A stretch of DNA of 64,000 nucleotides from Gnetum montanum (GCA_015680685.1 MNCI01008335.1:51230-115229); one strand, 5' to 3'; counted from the first letter of the stretch, positions 35,830 through 46,888 are shown. The notes: a model not told the origin generated them from the sequence alone. A program made the numbers and translations.

Positions 35830-37095
35830 TGGAAGGAGGAAATCTGAAATAGTGAGCAGGGTTATCCATCAAGAGAGGTACCATGTGTATTGGTTTTCCT
35901 AAGCTCCTGAAAAGGTTTGGTTTGTTGCACATTGACCAAAAGTTTCTTATCCAAGCTCTCAAGTTTGTATACTATCATGGCCCCTGGAGGAAAAGTTGCA
36001 TAAATAATATAAGGCCCTTCCCACAATGTTTGAAATTTAGTACGTTGTGGCACATGTGTGGGATTCCAATAGAGAACCTTATCTCCTAGCTAATATTTAA
36101 CTTTCCTAATTCTTAGGTTATGTTGTTTATTCAAGGCACTGTGCAATTTGTTAGATGATAAGGCAGCAAATCAATTTTCATCTAGCAAGTTAAGGATCAC
36201 TAACTGTTGTTTATGTGCTAGATCAAGGTCAAGGTTGAGGTCACATGCCATGGATAGTGTATGGAGCTCAATTTGAAAGGAAAGCATTGATAATTTACTG
36301 TATACTAACTCATAGGGAGAGTAGCCTATAGGGAGTTTCCATGTGGAGTGGTATGTCCAAAGAGCATCGTTTAGCTTAGTGCTCTAGTCTCACTTGAACT
36401 TGCTAATGGTTCTTGTCAATATCTTTATAATCTCCCTGTTGGTAACTTTTGCTTGACCGTTTTCTTGGGGGTGGTATGGTGTAGTCAATTTATGCTCAAC
36501 CCCTAAGCATTTCATTAATTTCCAAAAAGTTGCACTTGTGAAGTGTGTATCATTATTTGAAATAAGTGCATGTGGCACACTAAACCTATTTATGATTTGT
36601 TGTTGAAAAAATCATGCAGTTGTAGATGATGTACAATCTTTAATAGTAGTTGCTTTAGCCCATTTTGTTAGGTAATCAACAACAACAATAATATAAGCTT
36701 TTTCATTGGACATTAGTGTAATCAGCCCCATAAAATCAATTCCGCAAAGTCGAAGGGTTCTAATGGTTGAATCCATTGTTACGGATCCTCCATTCTAGCA
36801 GTAATTCCCCCATCACATTGATAGCACTCACAAGATTGGATGAAACAATGGGCATCCTGAAATAATGTAGGCCAATAATATCCTACAAGCAGGATCTTAA
36901 TGGCCATTTGTTGCCAAGCGTAATGACCCCCACAAGGAGCCTCATGTACATCTTGGATAACTCGCAGTTGATCTATATTTGGAACACACCATTGAACCAA
37001 GCCATCGAGACACACTTTGTAAAGTTGTCCATTGATCTTCATAAAGTACTTGGCTCAATGAAGAAACTATTTTTTCTTATTAAGGTTTAACTCTT
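35830..37095 (-). pseudogene. Integrase (element G), decayed
   Basis: The N-terminal zinc region (36,779-37,042) carries LVQWCVPNIDQLRVIQDVHE and HYAW with the spaced His and Cys. The core includes ISNNDTHFTSATF, where the second catalytic Asp is replaced by Asn, and HPQENGQAKVTNRE. The C-terminal part (35,862-36,053) has FQTLWEGPYIIYATFPPGA. The frame changes at least three times. It would insert element DNA into the chromosome. Confidence 0.8.
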
Positions 37096-37654
37096 GTGGT
37101 GTTTTTTGGGTGAGGAGATAGGTAAGAATGTTACTGTACCAATTTGCCTCCATTGGTGATTGATTATTCACTACACTAGCAAAGAGGAATTCATTAAGGA
37201 AATGATCAGAAATTGGATACTCATCCTCTTTGTTGTCCCATCACAACTGAGATAAATTATCAGCAACTACATTCTCGGTGCCCTTACGATCGATCATCAT
37301 TAAATCGAACTCTTGTAAGATTACAAGCCATCATATGATACGAGGGCTTACCATTGGCTTATTCATGAGGAACCGAATTGCACTATGATTTGTATGTATA
37401 TATACTTTATATCAGAATACATAGTGTCTAAACTTTTCTAGTGCAAACACTACAACCATTAATTCTTTCTCTGTGGTAGTGTAGTTAAGTTGTGCACCAG
37501 CAATACTTCTACTTGCACAATGGATGTAATAAGGATGCTTCTAGTCATCTAACTATGTCAGTATGTCTTCTAAAGCATAGTTGGATGCATCAATCATGAT
37601 ATGGAATAGTTTGGACTAGTCAAGAGCTTGTATAATGAGTGTTTCTACTAGCTT
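37096..37654 (-). pseudogene. RNase H region (element G)
   Basis: Minus-strand frames give an 'IMIDASNYALEDILTQ' start near 37.58 kb and end in the 'DNLSQLRWDN' type motif near 37.24 kb, matching RNase H of C and D/F. Several stops are present. Confidence 0.6.
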
Positions 37655-38780
37655 CTATTTCAGAGTTTGGAAAGCTAATTCGCATTCCCTGGTCCACTCG
37701 AAAGGCATGTCCTTTTTCGTTAATTCTACCAATGGTTTGGAAACCTTTAAAAAGTTCTCAATAAATCTCCTATAGTAGCCAGTATGTCCACGGAATGATC
37801 GAATATCTTTGACAATTTCCGGTTGATGGGTAATTCCTTGGATAATTGTGATTTTCTCTAGGTCTACCTCTATCCCTGTGTGTGAGATTTTGTGCTTTAG
37901 TACTATGTCTTCTTGGAACATTAAATGGCTTTTTTTCCAATTGAGGCTCAAATTGGTTTCTACACATCTTTTTAACACTTGCTCCAACCAATCCAAGGCT
38001 TGATCAAAGTTTGCTCCATAACTGGAGAAGTTGTTCATAAAGACCTGCACACCATTCCCTATCTGCTATTGGAATATGCTTACAACTAGTCATTGAAATG
38101 TTGTAGGGGCATTGCACAAGCCAAATAGCATCTGTTTGTATGCAAATGTTCCCCAAGGACTAGTGAACATATTCTTGGCTTGGTCTTCTAGGGCTATTTA
38201 TATTTGGTTATGTCCACTATATCCATCCAGAAAACTATAATAGCAATGCCATGCGATGGTGTCTAGGACTTGGTCGACAAATGTCAATGGAAAGTGATCT
38301 TTGAATGTTGTCATATTTATTAGCCTGAAATCTATGTGCACCCTCCATTTGCCTTCCTTTTTAGGCATAATAACTAAGGTGCTAATCCATTCGCTATCAG
38401 CAATGGGATATATGAACCCAGCCTTTAGAAGTTGTTCAATTTCTTCCTTAACTACTTAATTCAGCTTAGGATTCAATCGCCTCTATGATTATCTTCGAGG
38501 CTTCATGGAGGTGTTAGTGTAAATTCTATGATGGCATATCCTAGGATCTATTCCAGTTAATTTGGGATATGACCAAGTGAAGGCTTCTGATCATTTATTT
38601 ATTACCTTCAGCAGTTCTTCTTTCTATTGAGGATCAAGCTTAGCATTGATAATTACCGATTTTTCATTTTTAAGGAACATGTATTCCATACTGATGAGCA
38701 ATGGTTTAGCTCGAGGGGCTCTTGCTTAAATTTCTTAGGGATTTCCAACTTCCCCTAGTTGATATTTTCAGGGTTAAGAC
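37655..38780 (-). pseudogene. Reverse transcriptase (element G)
   Basis: The upstream connection reads 'YWGDLEIPRNLR'-like and 'FTWSYPKLTGIDPRIC' (about 38.55-38.75 kb). The core follows with 'GKWRVHIDFRLINMTTFKDHFPL' near 38.3 kb. The 131-codon open part (37,655-38,050) contains VFMNNFSSYG, where both catalytic Asp of the usual FMDDF are Asn, then IEVDLEKITIIQGITHQPE and HTGYYRRFIENF. Each D-to-N change needs only one G-to-A transition. It cannot be active. Confidence 0.85.
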
Positions 38781-38859
38781 TTGGAAGTTGGTGGTGGACT
38801 TGCTCTAATGTATCTATGTTATTGATGTAAGGACAAGTCAAACCCTTAGTTGATTCCAT

Positions 38860-39600
38860 GCATATGAGTGAACTGCTTTCTTGATCAGCTGTCAGCCACT
38901 GGGTGTCTTCTTGTCATGTGGCTACTGCATACAAGCATCTTTGTATGTTAATCACTTGTGCACATTGATTGCATGCAGACAATGTTAAAATTTTCACAAA
39001 CTATGACCTCTGCACGAAACTACACCTTGTGTCATTGTATGCAATGCACGAAATTTTCTTCTTCTCAATCTTTCCAAATGTAGTTTCCTTTGATATTTCT
39101 AGGAAAAGATAGTGATTCCTAGGCATGCGTCAATGATGCTTAGCCATGCTCTTTCCATTATGATTGGGAAGTCCCCCTTACCATTGTTTACTTGAATCAC
39201 TAGGAAGTCAGCTAGGTATGAACACCCACAAATAGTGGTAATAATGTCTTCCATTAGTCCCTTTTTCAATGGAGGCAGGTTCTAGGCCTTGTACATTTCT
39301 TAAGAAATCAAGTTGACACTGGAACCTAAATCCAAAAGAGCCTTGCATAGCGCATTTTCAATGATTTGTAAGTATATTAGAGGACTCCTGGGATTAGAGA
39401 ATTTCCTAGGAAGGTGACCAGCTTTGATCCAATCAATGATGGCATGTGTTAGCATGACCGTATGCATTGAGTGCGGTGATTGGGTTGAAGGGGGCTCCGA
39501 AGTTTTGATTGATACTGAGGTGTCTAAGGAATCAGCAGCTTGTGATTGCAAGGCCTAGGTTGGACCATTGGTTCTAAAGAAAGGTCTTTTCTTCATGTGG
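38860..39600 (-). pseudogene. Aspartic protease (element G)
   Basis: The open part 39,300-39,551 ends ALCKALLDLGSSVNLIS, a D-x-G protease active site of Athila/Tat type, preceded by IIDWIKAGHLPRKFSNPRSPL. Downstream come 'FLVIQVNNGKGDFPIIM' and 'WLSIIDACLGI'. One TAA and other stops break it. It would have cut the Gag-Pol polyprotein. Confidence 0.75.
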
Positions 39601-39649
39601 TTGTTGGAACTAATAGTAGGTTGAGAGTTAACAGCCCTCATGGCATTAC

Positions 39650-42038
39650 GTTACTGTAGCTGGGTAGGGATTTCACCTTGCATCGTGGGAGCAGGTGGTA
39701 GTGGAGCTATTGGTGGAAGAGATGTTAGATGAAAAGAATGATATGCTTGCGGAATATCACCTCTAGAAGAGGGAATCCCATAATACTCTTGGGCTTGGTA
39801 GTGAGGTTGAGAAGTGACATGACCAGTAGAGTCACATGGGGAGATTGGCTGCTGCACATAATATCCATATGAGTTAGGTTGCCAATAAGGATACTGTTGC
39901 CTTGTTGGTGGCATTCCCCATGATTGTGGGCATTTCCACTATTAATATTTCTTAATTAGTTGTGGTGGAGTTCCACTAGGATAATGCATTAAGGGTTGGT
40001 GGAACTGTCTTGGGTTACCTTGAGGGTAAGATAACCTTCAGGGTATTTGCCATTTGTTCAATCATGAATTGAGTGCATACACCCTAGACTCCTGTAGATG
40101 TGAGATTACAGGGAAACATCCCTTAAGATGGTCATATTGATATAACTCACATCCACTATCATTGTCTATTTCTGAATTCACAACCTCTTCAATGATGNTA
40201 TATAACTCACATCCACTATCATTGTCTATTTCTGAATTCACAACCTCTTCAATGATGGCAACTTTGCCCTTACCCTTGCTATGTGCATGTTCATCTTCTC
40301 TTTTTTTTCTTTTTTTGCGATCACTATCTTGCTCTCTAGACTCCTCTACTATTTTAAGAATAGTTTGACATCTATTGTCTAGGGAATCTCACATTTGGTC
40401 TACCTTTGCCAAAACTTCTGATGTCATCTTTTGGATAGGCAAAGTTTTCCTATTCACCATCTCTTTAAGTGATGACTCTTCTTCATCCTCACAAAATTTT
40501 ACTCCCATCTTCCGAAGGGAAGGATCTTGGTTATACTCTTCTAAACTTTCTCTCTTCCATAGCTCATCTTCTACCTTAGCAACTTGCTCCAATAGTCTTT
40601 GGATTTTATGGAACCTAAGCTCGGATAGTCTTCCTTGGGCATAAGTCCCAAGGGTTCTTCTCGTTTCATGCTTAAGCCCATCTATGAGATGGCGCAGTTG
40701 ATCCCTTTGTGAATAACCATAGCTAGGACAATGATGTAATAGTGCATAGTATCATCCCATGGAAGCATCCAAGGGTTCATGTCCTCCTTATTTTCAGCCT
40801 TGGATTTGCTTTCACAGGTTGGACACTCGGGAGTACGTTTGGTACTTATCATTGAATAATTCTAACATAGTACTCCATCTACAAATAGATTCTGATTCTA
40901 AGGATCGGTACTAGCTTTACGCTTCTTTAACTAGTGTCCACAAGAAAAACTTAAGTTTTTTCCATTTGTTCTCTATATTTTGTAAAGCACATGCATCATG
41001 GAATTCTTATAAATGATTTTAAGGATCAACGTTGTATCCCCCTTCAAATTGTAGGATAGTGTTCATATCTAATCTCTTTATCCTACTATCTTTCTAGTGC
41101 CTTGTTGGAACTCTAACAACCTCAGTTATGTCTAACATACTTTGAGTAGCGAGTAGGGATTCATCGTGGTCATCTCATCCATGGCATCTATGATTCCCAC
41201 GTTGTTCCCTACTCTCCCTTCTTCTATGTCGTGACTCTCTAGAGTGCCCTTGTCCCCTTTCCTGGTTGTTTTTTCTATGACTTCCACTTTGCCTACCTTT
41301 ATCCCCATGGTCTTTTTCTTTATGACCGCATCAAAATATTGAAGGAGAGGGTGAAGGAGATGATGAAGGTGAAGAAGAAGAAGAACCATCACCATGATAG
41401 TGTCTGCTACCTTCTCTTCTGTGGTCTCAACCTCGATTGCAATTGCAATCAGAATGTCCACATTTATCATGAGTTCGTGTCCCTTTTTCGGATCCTTTGT
41501 GCCCATGGGTATCAAAACCTGGGTTATGAATAGTGGAATGAAGGTCCTGATACACAACCCCTTGGCCAAAGTCAAGGAAAGGAGCATTTTCCTTTCCTAC
41601 GGTAGGTTCACCACCCTCATTTTCACTTAAGACATGTGGGGCATCCTGGGACCACTTACCCTTCAAAGACTTATGATGTCTCTCCTATTGCAAGTCCCTT
41701 TAACATTGTGCCTCTATGGGACGGTATTCTTTTGAATCATGGTCTTGCACAACGTATTCTATGTGTAAGTGTGGCATGCCAAGTCGTGTGAGAGCACGAA
41801 GAAGCATGCTTGGGACTGAATGATCAAAAGGTAATACTATGTTACCCTCTAAGTCTCGCCAATGCAGTTGTTCATCTTGATGGAGGATAAAGGTAAAGTC
41901 TGGTATATACTCATCGGGATGAATATATACCACTCGAACTTATTAAGGAACTGGTGGATCAACATCATGTATATTATGTCACCGATTGTTTCCTATTTCA
42001 GACCTAGGCAGTGAGGCACTTTCGTATGAAGGAGACAT
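39650..42038 (-). pseudogene. Gag of element G
   Basis: From the ATG at 42,038 the frame shows the N-terminal extension (41,700-41,933: HPDEYIPDFTFILHQDEQL, MLLRALTRLGMPHLHIEYVV) and an Arg/His/Asp/Ser-rich linker. The capsid core follows near 41.06-40.65 kb (LDMNTILQFEGGYN, YYALLHHC, GLKHETRRTLGTYA), then a helical part (40,389-40,592), a knuckle that has lost a Cys near 40.15 kb, and a Pro/Tyr-rich tail (39,651-39,914). It is some 300 residues longer before the core than gag in A and B. Confidence 0.75.
40141..40257. repeat. 57-bp tandem duplication with an N at the junction
   Basis: Bases 40,141-40,197 and 40,201-40,257 are identical, and base 40,198 is N. An assembly or base-calling artefact is more likely than a biological duplication; it would also add codons to the gag frame. 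Confidence 0.85.
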
Positions 42039-42156
42039 ACTTGTCTATTCAGTGTGCAATGTATTCTTATTTATTATTTTCTCAACCAACCCTAAGGGTT
42101 TGTTCCAACAATGTGAATGATTTCCTATGTTCTAGTTAGCACACAAACAACTAAGT

Positions 42157-42173
42157 CCCCAACAACGACACCA
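42157..42173 (-). other. Primer-binding site of element G
   Basis: The plus strand CCCCAACAACGACACCA differs from the intact site in A only by G-to-A changes at four positions, as expected from deamination of the minus strand. Confidence 0.8.
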
Positions 42174-42174
42174 A

Positions 42175-43228
42175 TGATGAGCAGCATGGTACCCCTACGC
42201 TTAACCATACGAATACAAGCGTTTCGCACACGATCCAGTCAAATTCTAAGGACTAAGTGCTTATGCGCCCTTATGGAACAAGGACAGGTTGGTTGATCAT
42301 TGTCTTCCCAAGCTTACCTGTATGTCACAATTGTATGGTTAAGTAAACTTGAGGCATATGATTTTTATAGCTTTTATGCTTTTATGTCTTGCACTAGTAG
42401 GGAACTAGAGAGGTAACTAAGTGACTAATTTAACTTAACTACTCATTAACTAAGTTCTAACTAATCCTAACACCAGCATCTATTCCCACTTGTTGTACAC
42501 ATCATGAACCAATGCAACACTATTAGGATTACCAAACACTAATCATTACTAGGTTACCAAGCATTACACACATGCTCGAAGTGGTCATGCTTGTGTAATT
42601 TAACGATTTGCTTAATTGATCAAAATGAATTGTTGTGTTAATAATAGAAATGTAAAGTGCATAAAATAAAATAAAATAAAATAAATGCATAAGAAAATAA
42701 AATAAAAGAAATGTGTAAGAAAACAAATCTAAAGTGCTACAAGGATGAATCGAAGAGCTCGTATTTATTGTTGTACACAAGGTGTGCTCAGGTACATAAT
42801 GCTCGAATAAAGATCCGTCCACACTTAGAGCTCATGCTGTGGGCACTTGGAAAATACTCTAACTTTCAAACAGACTACAAGAGTTTCGCTACTTGACTGC
42901 TAAAAGACTTCTTTTTCAATTGTGTGCCTAGGCATTGTATTCATAGGTTTGGGAGTAACTACTCTAATAATTAAAGTAACCACTCTAATAATTAGAATAA
43001 CTACTAAAGTAACTGCTAGAGAAACCACTCTAATAATTAGAATAACTATTAGAGTAACTGCTACAGTAACCGCTAGAGTAATCATTCTAATAATTAGAGT
43101 AACCACTAGAGTAACTGCTACAGTAACTGCAAGAGTAATCATTTTAATAATTATAGTAACTGCTACAATAACCGCTAGAGTAATCATTCTAATAATTAGA
43201 ATAACTACTAGAGTAACCGCTCTCATCA
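42175..43228 (-). repeat. 5' LTR of element G (1054 bp)
   Basis: Plus-strand ends are TGATGAGCAGC and CTCTCATCA. It is 115 bp longer than the partner LTR. The difference lies in the U3 hairpin array (about 42,957-43,220), which has six AATAATTA-centred units here against four. The TATA position reads TATTCATA on the plus strand. Confidence 0.9.
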
Positions 43229-43233
43229 CTATC
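43229..43233 (+). repeat. Target-site duplication, right copy (CTATC)
   Basis: Identical to 32,929-32,933. Confidence 0.85.
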
Positions 43234-43377
43234 TTTAAAATTTATTTTTATTAATGGAATTTTCTAATTTAACAATGATTTTTAAAGTCCTAAATATTAG
43301 GACTTTTAATCATCATCATAATTATTGAAAAGCAGCCTTTTGCATTTGATCCAACATCCCCTAAATATTGAAAAAGA

Positions 43378-43549
43378 TTTGTTGCATTAGAGACAAAGTG
43401 CTTAGGCTTTACAACGAGAAATGTGGGCTCCCTCGAAGAATGGAGCTTAGAAAGAGTTATAAGCGGAATGGGCTTATGCCTATCAAATTTTGTAATGTTT
43501 GCATCCTATGCCTTGATACTTTGCATTGGTTCTCTTATGGTAAATAGGC
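43378..43549 (+). pseudogene. ABCB-type ABC transporter fragment
   Basis: Three reading segments joined by two frameshifts give part of a transmembrane domain of a P-glycoprotein/MDR-type (ABCB) exporter: ALE, then KVLRLYNEKCGLPRRMELRK, then VISGMGLCLSNFVMFASY and ALILCIGSLMVNR. In the family this is the cytosolic loop (L/Y-x-E/K-K-C) followed by a membrane helix and a Gly-Ser/Ala-x-L-V turn. Nothing recognisable continues on either side, so it is a fragment of about 57 codons, possibly one exon. The breaks are a missing base near 43,393 and an extra base near 43,454. Confidence 0.7.
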
Positions 43550-43587
43550 CCAGGAAGGTGCCGGTGGTGCCTTGCTAAGGCACGCTC

Positions 43588-43902
43588 ATGTCGGGATGGG
43601 CACTGACGTCTCCTGCCATCGACCAAATCCCGAGCAACGCCACTGCCAACGGCGTCACCATGGTAGTTGTTGCTCCAGGTCGAGGCACAGAAGGCGTACC
43701 CTTAATTAGAGCTGCCATAGAATGGAGCCGAGCAGGATTCGCAATGGGCAGCCAAGGGAAAGACACAAATCTGTTTTTGATGGATCCGATCGTTTGCCCT
43801 GAAACGCACGTCTTTGACAAATTATTCACCGGAAACGACGAAACTCCTTTTAAATCTCCCAAATGTCCAGCGTCCCCGGTCAAGGGACATTGGACGAGGT
43901 AA
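43588..43902 (+). CDS. Unrecognised GC-rich ORF (104 codons)
   Basis: It starts MSGWALTSPAIDQIP and includes VTMVVVAPGRGTEGVPLI and a PIVCPETHVFDKLF stretch. The segment 43,560-44,260 is clearly richer in G+C than its surroundings and differs in texture from the retroelements. Just before the stop the DNA reads GACGAG/GTAACT, a good 5' splice site, so it could be an exon. The opposite strand is also open (43,575-44,096), so the coding strand is unsure. I recognise no domain. Confidence 0.35.
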   Translation: MSGWALTSPAIDQIPSNATANGVTMVVVAPGRGTEGVPLIRAAIEWSRAGFAMGSQGKDTNLFLMDPIVCPETHVFDKLFTGNDETPFKSPKCPASPVKGHWTR

Positions 43903-44551
43903 CTCTTCAAGGACGGTGGGCATGGAAGGGTGGTGAAACGGCATGGCAGTGGGTGGAACGATGAAGAAGATGAGGGTGTAAGCCGTGCATGAGAGTGATG
44001 GCAGTGCTGCAGAGCGAAGCTGCCCCAACTATGGGGCTGCATGGCCTCTCGTGGACCTGCAGGCCACATGGACAAGGTGTGGTGCAGTAAGAGCATGCAG
44101 TTGAGGTGGCGTGTGGCGTGTCTCCATGGGGGCCTGCATGCCTCTTTGCCAGGCCTGTGTGATCCCCTTCCGAGACCTGAGTGGCCTGAGGCGATGGTTG
44201 TGTCCAGGGTCCCACGGGGACCTCTCTTTTTTTATTCTCTTTTGTTTGGTTTTGTTTCATTCTCACTCCCGAGCTGGCTTGCCATGTGTAATTTACGTGA
44301 GAATGAGAAGCTTGATAGTCTTTAGGGAAATTGAAATTAAGTTTTATTTCATGTTCTCTGTTTTCGGTGGTTTTGGCTTTCACTTCCATTGGTTTGTTAT
44401 GCAAGTTTCAACTGGAAGGGAATCGACAACAGATGAGGCAGCAGCAGACCAGGGGAGGGAAAGGATAATCCTTTTCCACCGTCAGATGCCATAGGGGATC
44501 TTTTTGCCTAGGAAGAGGATTCTAGGAATTTTTTCTCTAGATTCATTGCAG

Positions 44552-44638
44552 GACGAGTTCTGGAGGTGCTATAGGAAGCAGTTGCATCAAGGAGGAGGGA
44601 GTGAAGAGGTGTGCTTGTTGAAGGCATGGGCAAACAAG
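44552..44638 (+). other. Exon-like block (29 codons)
   Basis: It is bounded by TTCATTGCAG on the left and AAG/GTCAAT on the right, with an open frame of exactly 29 codons (DEFWRCYRKQLHQGGGSEEV and nine more). The donor is weak. It may belong with the ORF at 43,588 or be a separate captured exon. No family recognised. Confidence 0.25.
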
Positions 44639-44787
44639 GTCAATATTTCATCCAATTTGTAAATAAGATCTGGGGCTCTACATTGAGCTAAGTCTTTATT
44701 GCAACCTTTTTTTTATTGTTGTTTCAATAGCTAAGAGCTTCAGTCTCTATTGTCTGTTTAGCTATTTGTATTAAACTCTTTAATTCC

Positions 44788-44865
44788 AAAGCTCTTTCTT
44801 TTGTATTGTTTATGTTATCCACTCCTAAAGCTCTTTCTTTTGTATTGTTTATGTTATCCACTCCT
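44788..44865 (+). repeat. Perfect 39-bp tandem duplication
   Basis: 44,788-44,826 and 44,827-44,865 are identical. Confidence 0.9.
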
Positions 44866-44921
44866 TAAGTTACCAGTTATTTTATATGTTTAGTTACATA
44901 ATGTTTGTTATTTCATTTCAA

Positions 44922-44980
44922 TGCTAATTTCTTTTGAATTCTAGTTATTTTTGCTAATTTCTTTTGAATTCTAGTTATTT
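44922..44980 (+). repeat. 30-bp tandem duplication
   Basis: The block TGCTAATTTCTTTTGAATTC plus nine bases occurs at 44,922-44,950 and 44,952-44,980. Confidence 0.9.
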
Positions 44981-45318
44981 TCTTCCTAGTTTCAGAATCT
45001 ATTACTATTATTGTTTAATTTTAAAACTTTATTCTTTTAAAATTAATCAACATTGTTAATGGTTTCTATCTATTAAAACATCAGGTTGCCCATATTTACA
45101 CATCAACAATATCTTATTTTAAAATAATTAGATTGTGATATATAAAATAAGGTTAGTAGGCCATGATTGATTTAGAGGTAGTGTAGGCATTCTTCAATTA
45201 GCAGTTCATTAACAACCAAGGTTTCTATTGTTAATGCGCAGTTACCAAAAGAAATGTGTATTGCACTTAGCAGTGAAACACACTCAAACCCTAATATAAA
45301 CAAATAACCTTCTACTTG

Positions 45319-45480
45319 AAATTTCCTTGTCAAGACCTGAATGTAAAACTCTGTACTATAGATTTGAATATGTTTTAGTTATTTATCTTTATAAGGCCCA
45401 AATTTCCATGTCAAGACCTGAATGTAAAACTCTGTACTATAGATTTGAATATGTTTTAGTTATTTATCTTTATAAGGCCC
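45319..45480 (+). repeat. 81-bp tandem duplication
   Basis: 45,319-45,399 and 45,400-45,480 differ at one base (TTG against ATG near the start). It contains TAGATTTGAATATG and ends AAGGCCC. Confidence 0.9.
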
Positions 45481-46888
45481 AATTTTTATGATGGGGCATC
45501 CTGGAAATTACAAGATTAATTGTTTCTTTCTTGAAAAATAAAATAATAAATCTTTTCTTAAAACTTAAGGGAAAGTCTGACTCATTTCATTAACAAAAGA
45601 TACGCGGCACCAGGGACAAGCAGAAGTAAAGGTGAGAATATCAGTAGCCTCATCAAAACTGAATTGGAAAAACTGCCGTAGACATCCAGTTGTTGTCTGG
45701 TATTCCAAGACTCAATAGCCAACAATAATTCACAAACTAAATACTAAATTTTAAGAAATGAGAACAATCTGAACAAAAACAACAAGAGGCTACTCATCAA
45801 CATTGACAAATATTCAAATTTGATAATGGTATTTTATATACTCTTACATTTTGACGCGATGAACACTGCGAGTAAACTAATGCTGGGCGTGGATCATGCC
45901 TGCCACCACTGCATCACAATCATATTCAATGTGGTGGATCTTAGTTTCCACAGATGATGATGAAGAAGCAAGTAAGCAAGTAAGCGCTTTAGTGCAGCAA
46001 AACCCATTTTTCAAGGACACTCTGTTTTTGCTGTATTTGTCAACCCAGCCATGGCGGACGCTTACCTCTTTACGTATATATATATATTTATCTCCTTTCT
46101 CTGGCGTTAGCGACTATAGTGCCTTAAATTTTGCTCAGTGCATCCGTTCTTCATTTCATCTGTGCATCGATATATATATATATATATAATTAAGTTCGAA
46201 GCCTTGCTACGATGTGTGTTACTGGTGAACCAGGGAAGAGCATTATTGCTTGGTAGCCAAGAATGATGAGAGGCCAGTCAAAGAGAAAGCTTCTTCACTG
46301 TTATCAATGTCCATTGGCTTTGTGTCTTTTGAAAATGTGGCCATTTCCCTTTTCTAATTCAAGGCGGGGGTTCCGTTAAATGAAATTATCAATTATAAAA
46401 TATAATTTTTTTTGGCCGATCCGCTAATTACCCATTGCATTATGGAATGCTTTATTTTGTCAACATGGAGTTCTTCCAAACATTCTTTATCATATTCTAT
46501 TTAGTAATAAATACATGATCCACTCAACTTACGGTTATGTTTACTCTACTTCTTAAGGCCTTATTGTCATGCGTATAATATGTTAATGTTGCCAACTCAG
46601 CACATAGGACTCACTCAACTTCTTAATGCCTTTATGTCACACAAACCTACCAACTCAAGAAAATCAAATATTCTAATGAAGAAATAAACTATTTAAAAGT
46701 ATCTCTACAACTAAAATAAGTTTTCTTAGAAGAACGTCTTGCATGATACATCAACCTCATTAAAATTAAAAAAAAAAAATCTAAAAACAACTAGAGTCTA
46801 ACAATCTTAATCAACCATGCTTTTGAATAAACAATTGAGTGCCTTTATTTCTTAAAGTATGTGTAAATTTCTAAAAGTATTAAAAATG
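45481..46888. other. Low-copy AT-rich segment with TA repeats
   Basis: No gene recognised. (TA)n runs lie near 46,073-46,087 and 46,170-46,188. A 97-codon plus-strand ORF (45,896-46,189) runs through the second TA repeat and is not convincing. The exon-like words between 45,596 and 45,640 (ATACGCGGCACCAGGGAC) have no family. The segment ends at the C LTR; AAATG at 46,884-46,888 would be one target-site copy. Confidence 0.45.

Larger units (their letters stand above)
32934..43228 (-). mobile_element. Element G: complete Ty3/gypsy element (10,295 bp)
   Basis: It has two LTRs ending TG...CA, a 5-bp target duplication, a primer site, gag, protease, RT, RNase H, integrase, a post-pol spacer, a short third ORF and a polypurine tract. 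The LTRs agree at roughly nine positions in ten by eye, with mostly C/T and G/A differences, so the insertion is old. ORF2 of the A-D type is absent. The coding regions have many stops, and catalytic residues are lost in RT. Confidence 0.9.

Noticed and set aside
41132-41587. 151-codon minus-strand ORF
   Set aside because: Shifted frame of the charged gag linker of element G; the real frame has the conserved flanking gag blocks.
43907-44404. 165-codon minus-strand ORF in the GC-rich block
   Set aside because: Overlaps several other open frames; GC-rich DNA has few stops, and no motif was recognised.
45896-46189. 97-codon ORF as a host gene
   Set aside because: Ends in a TA microsatellite, no motif, no splice context.
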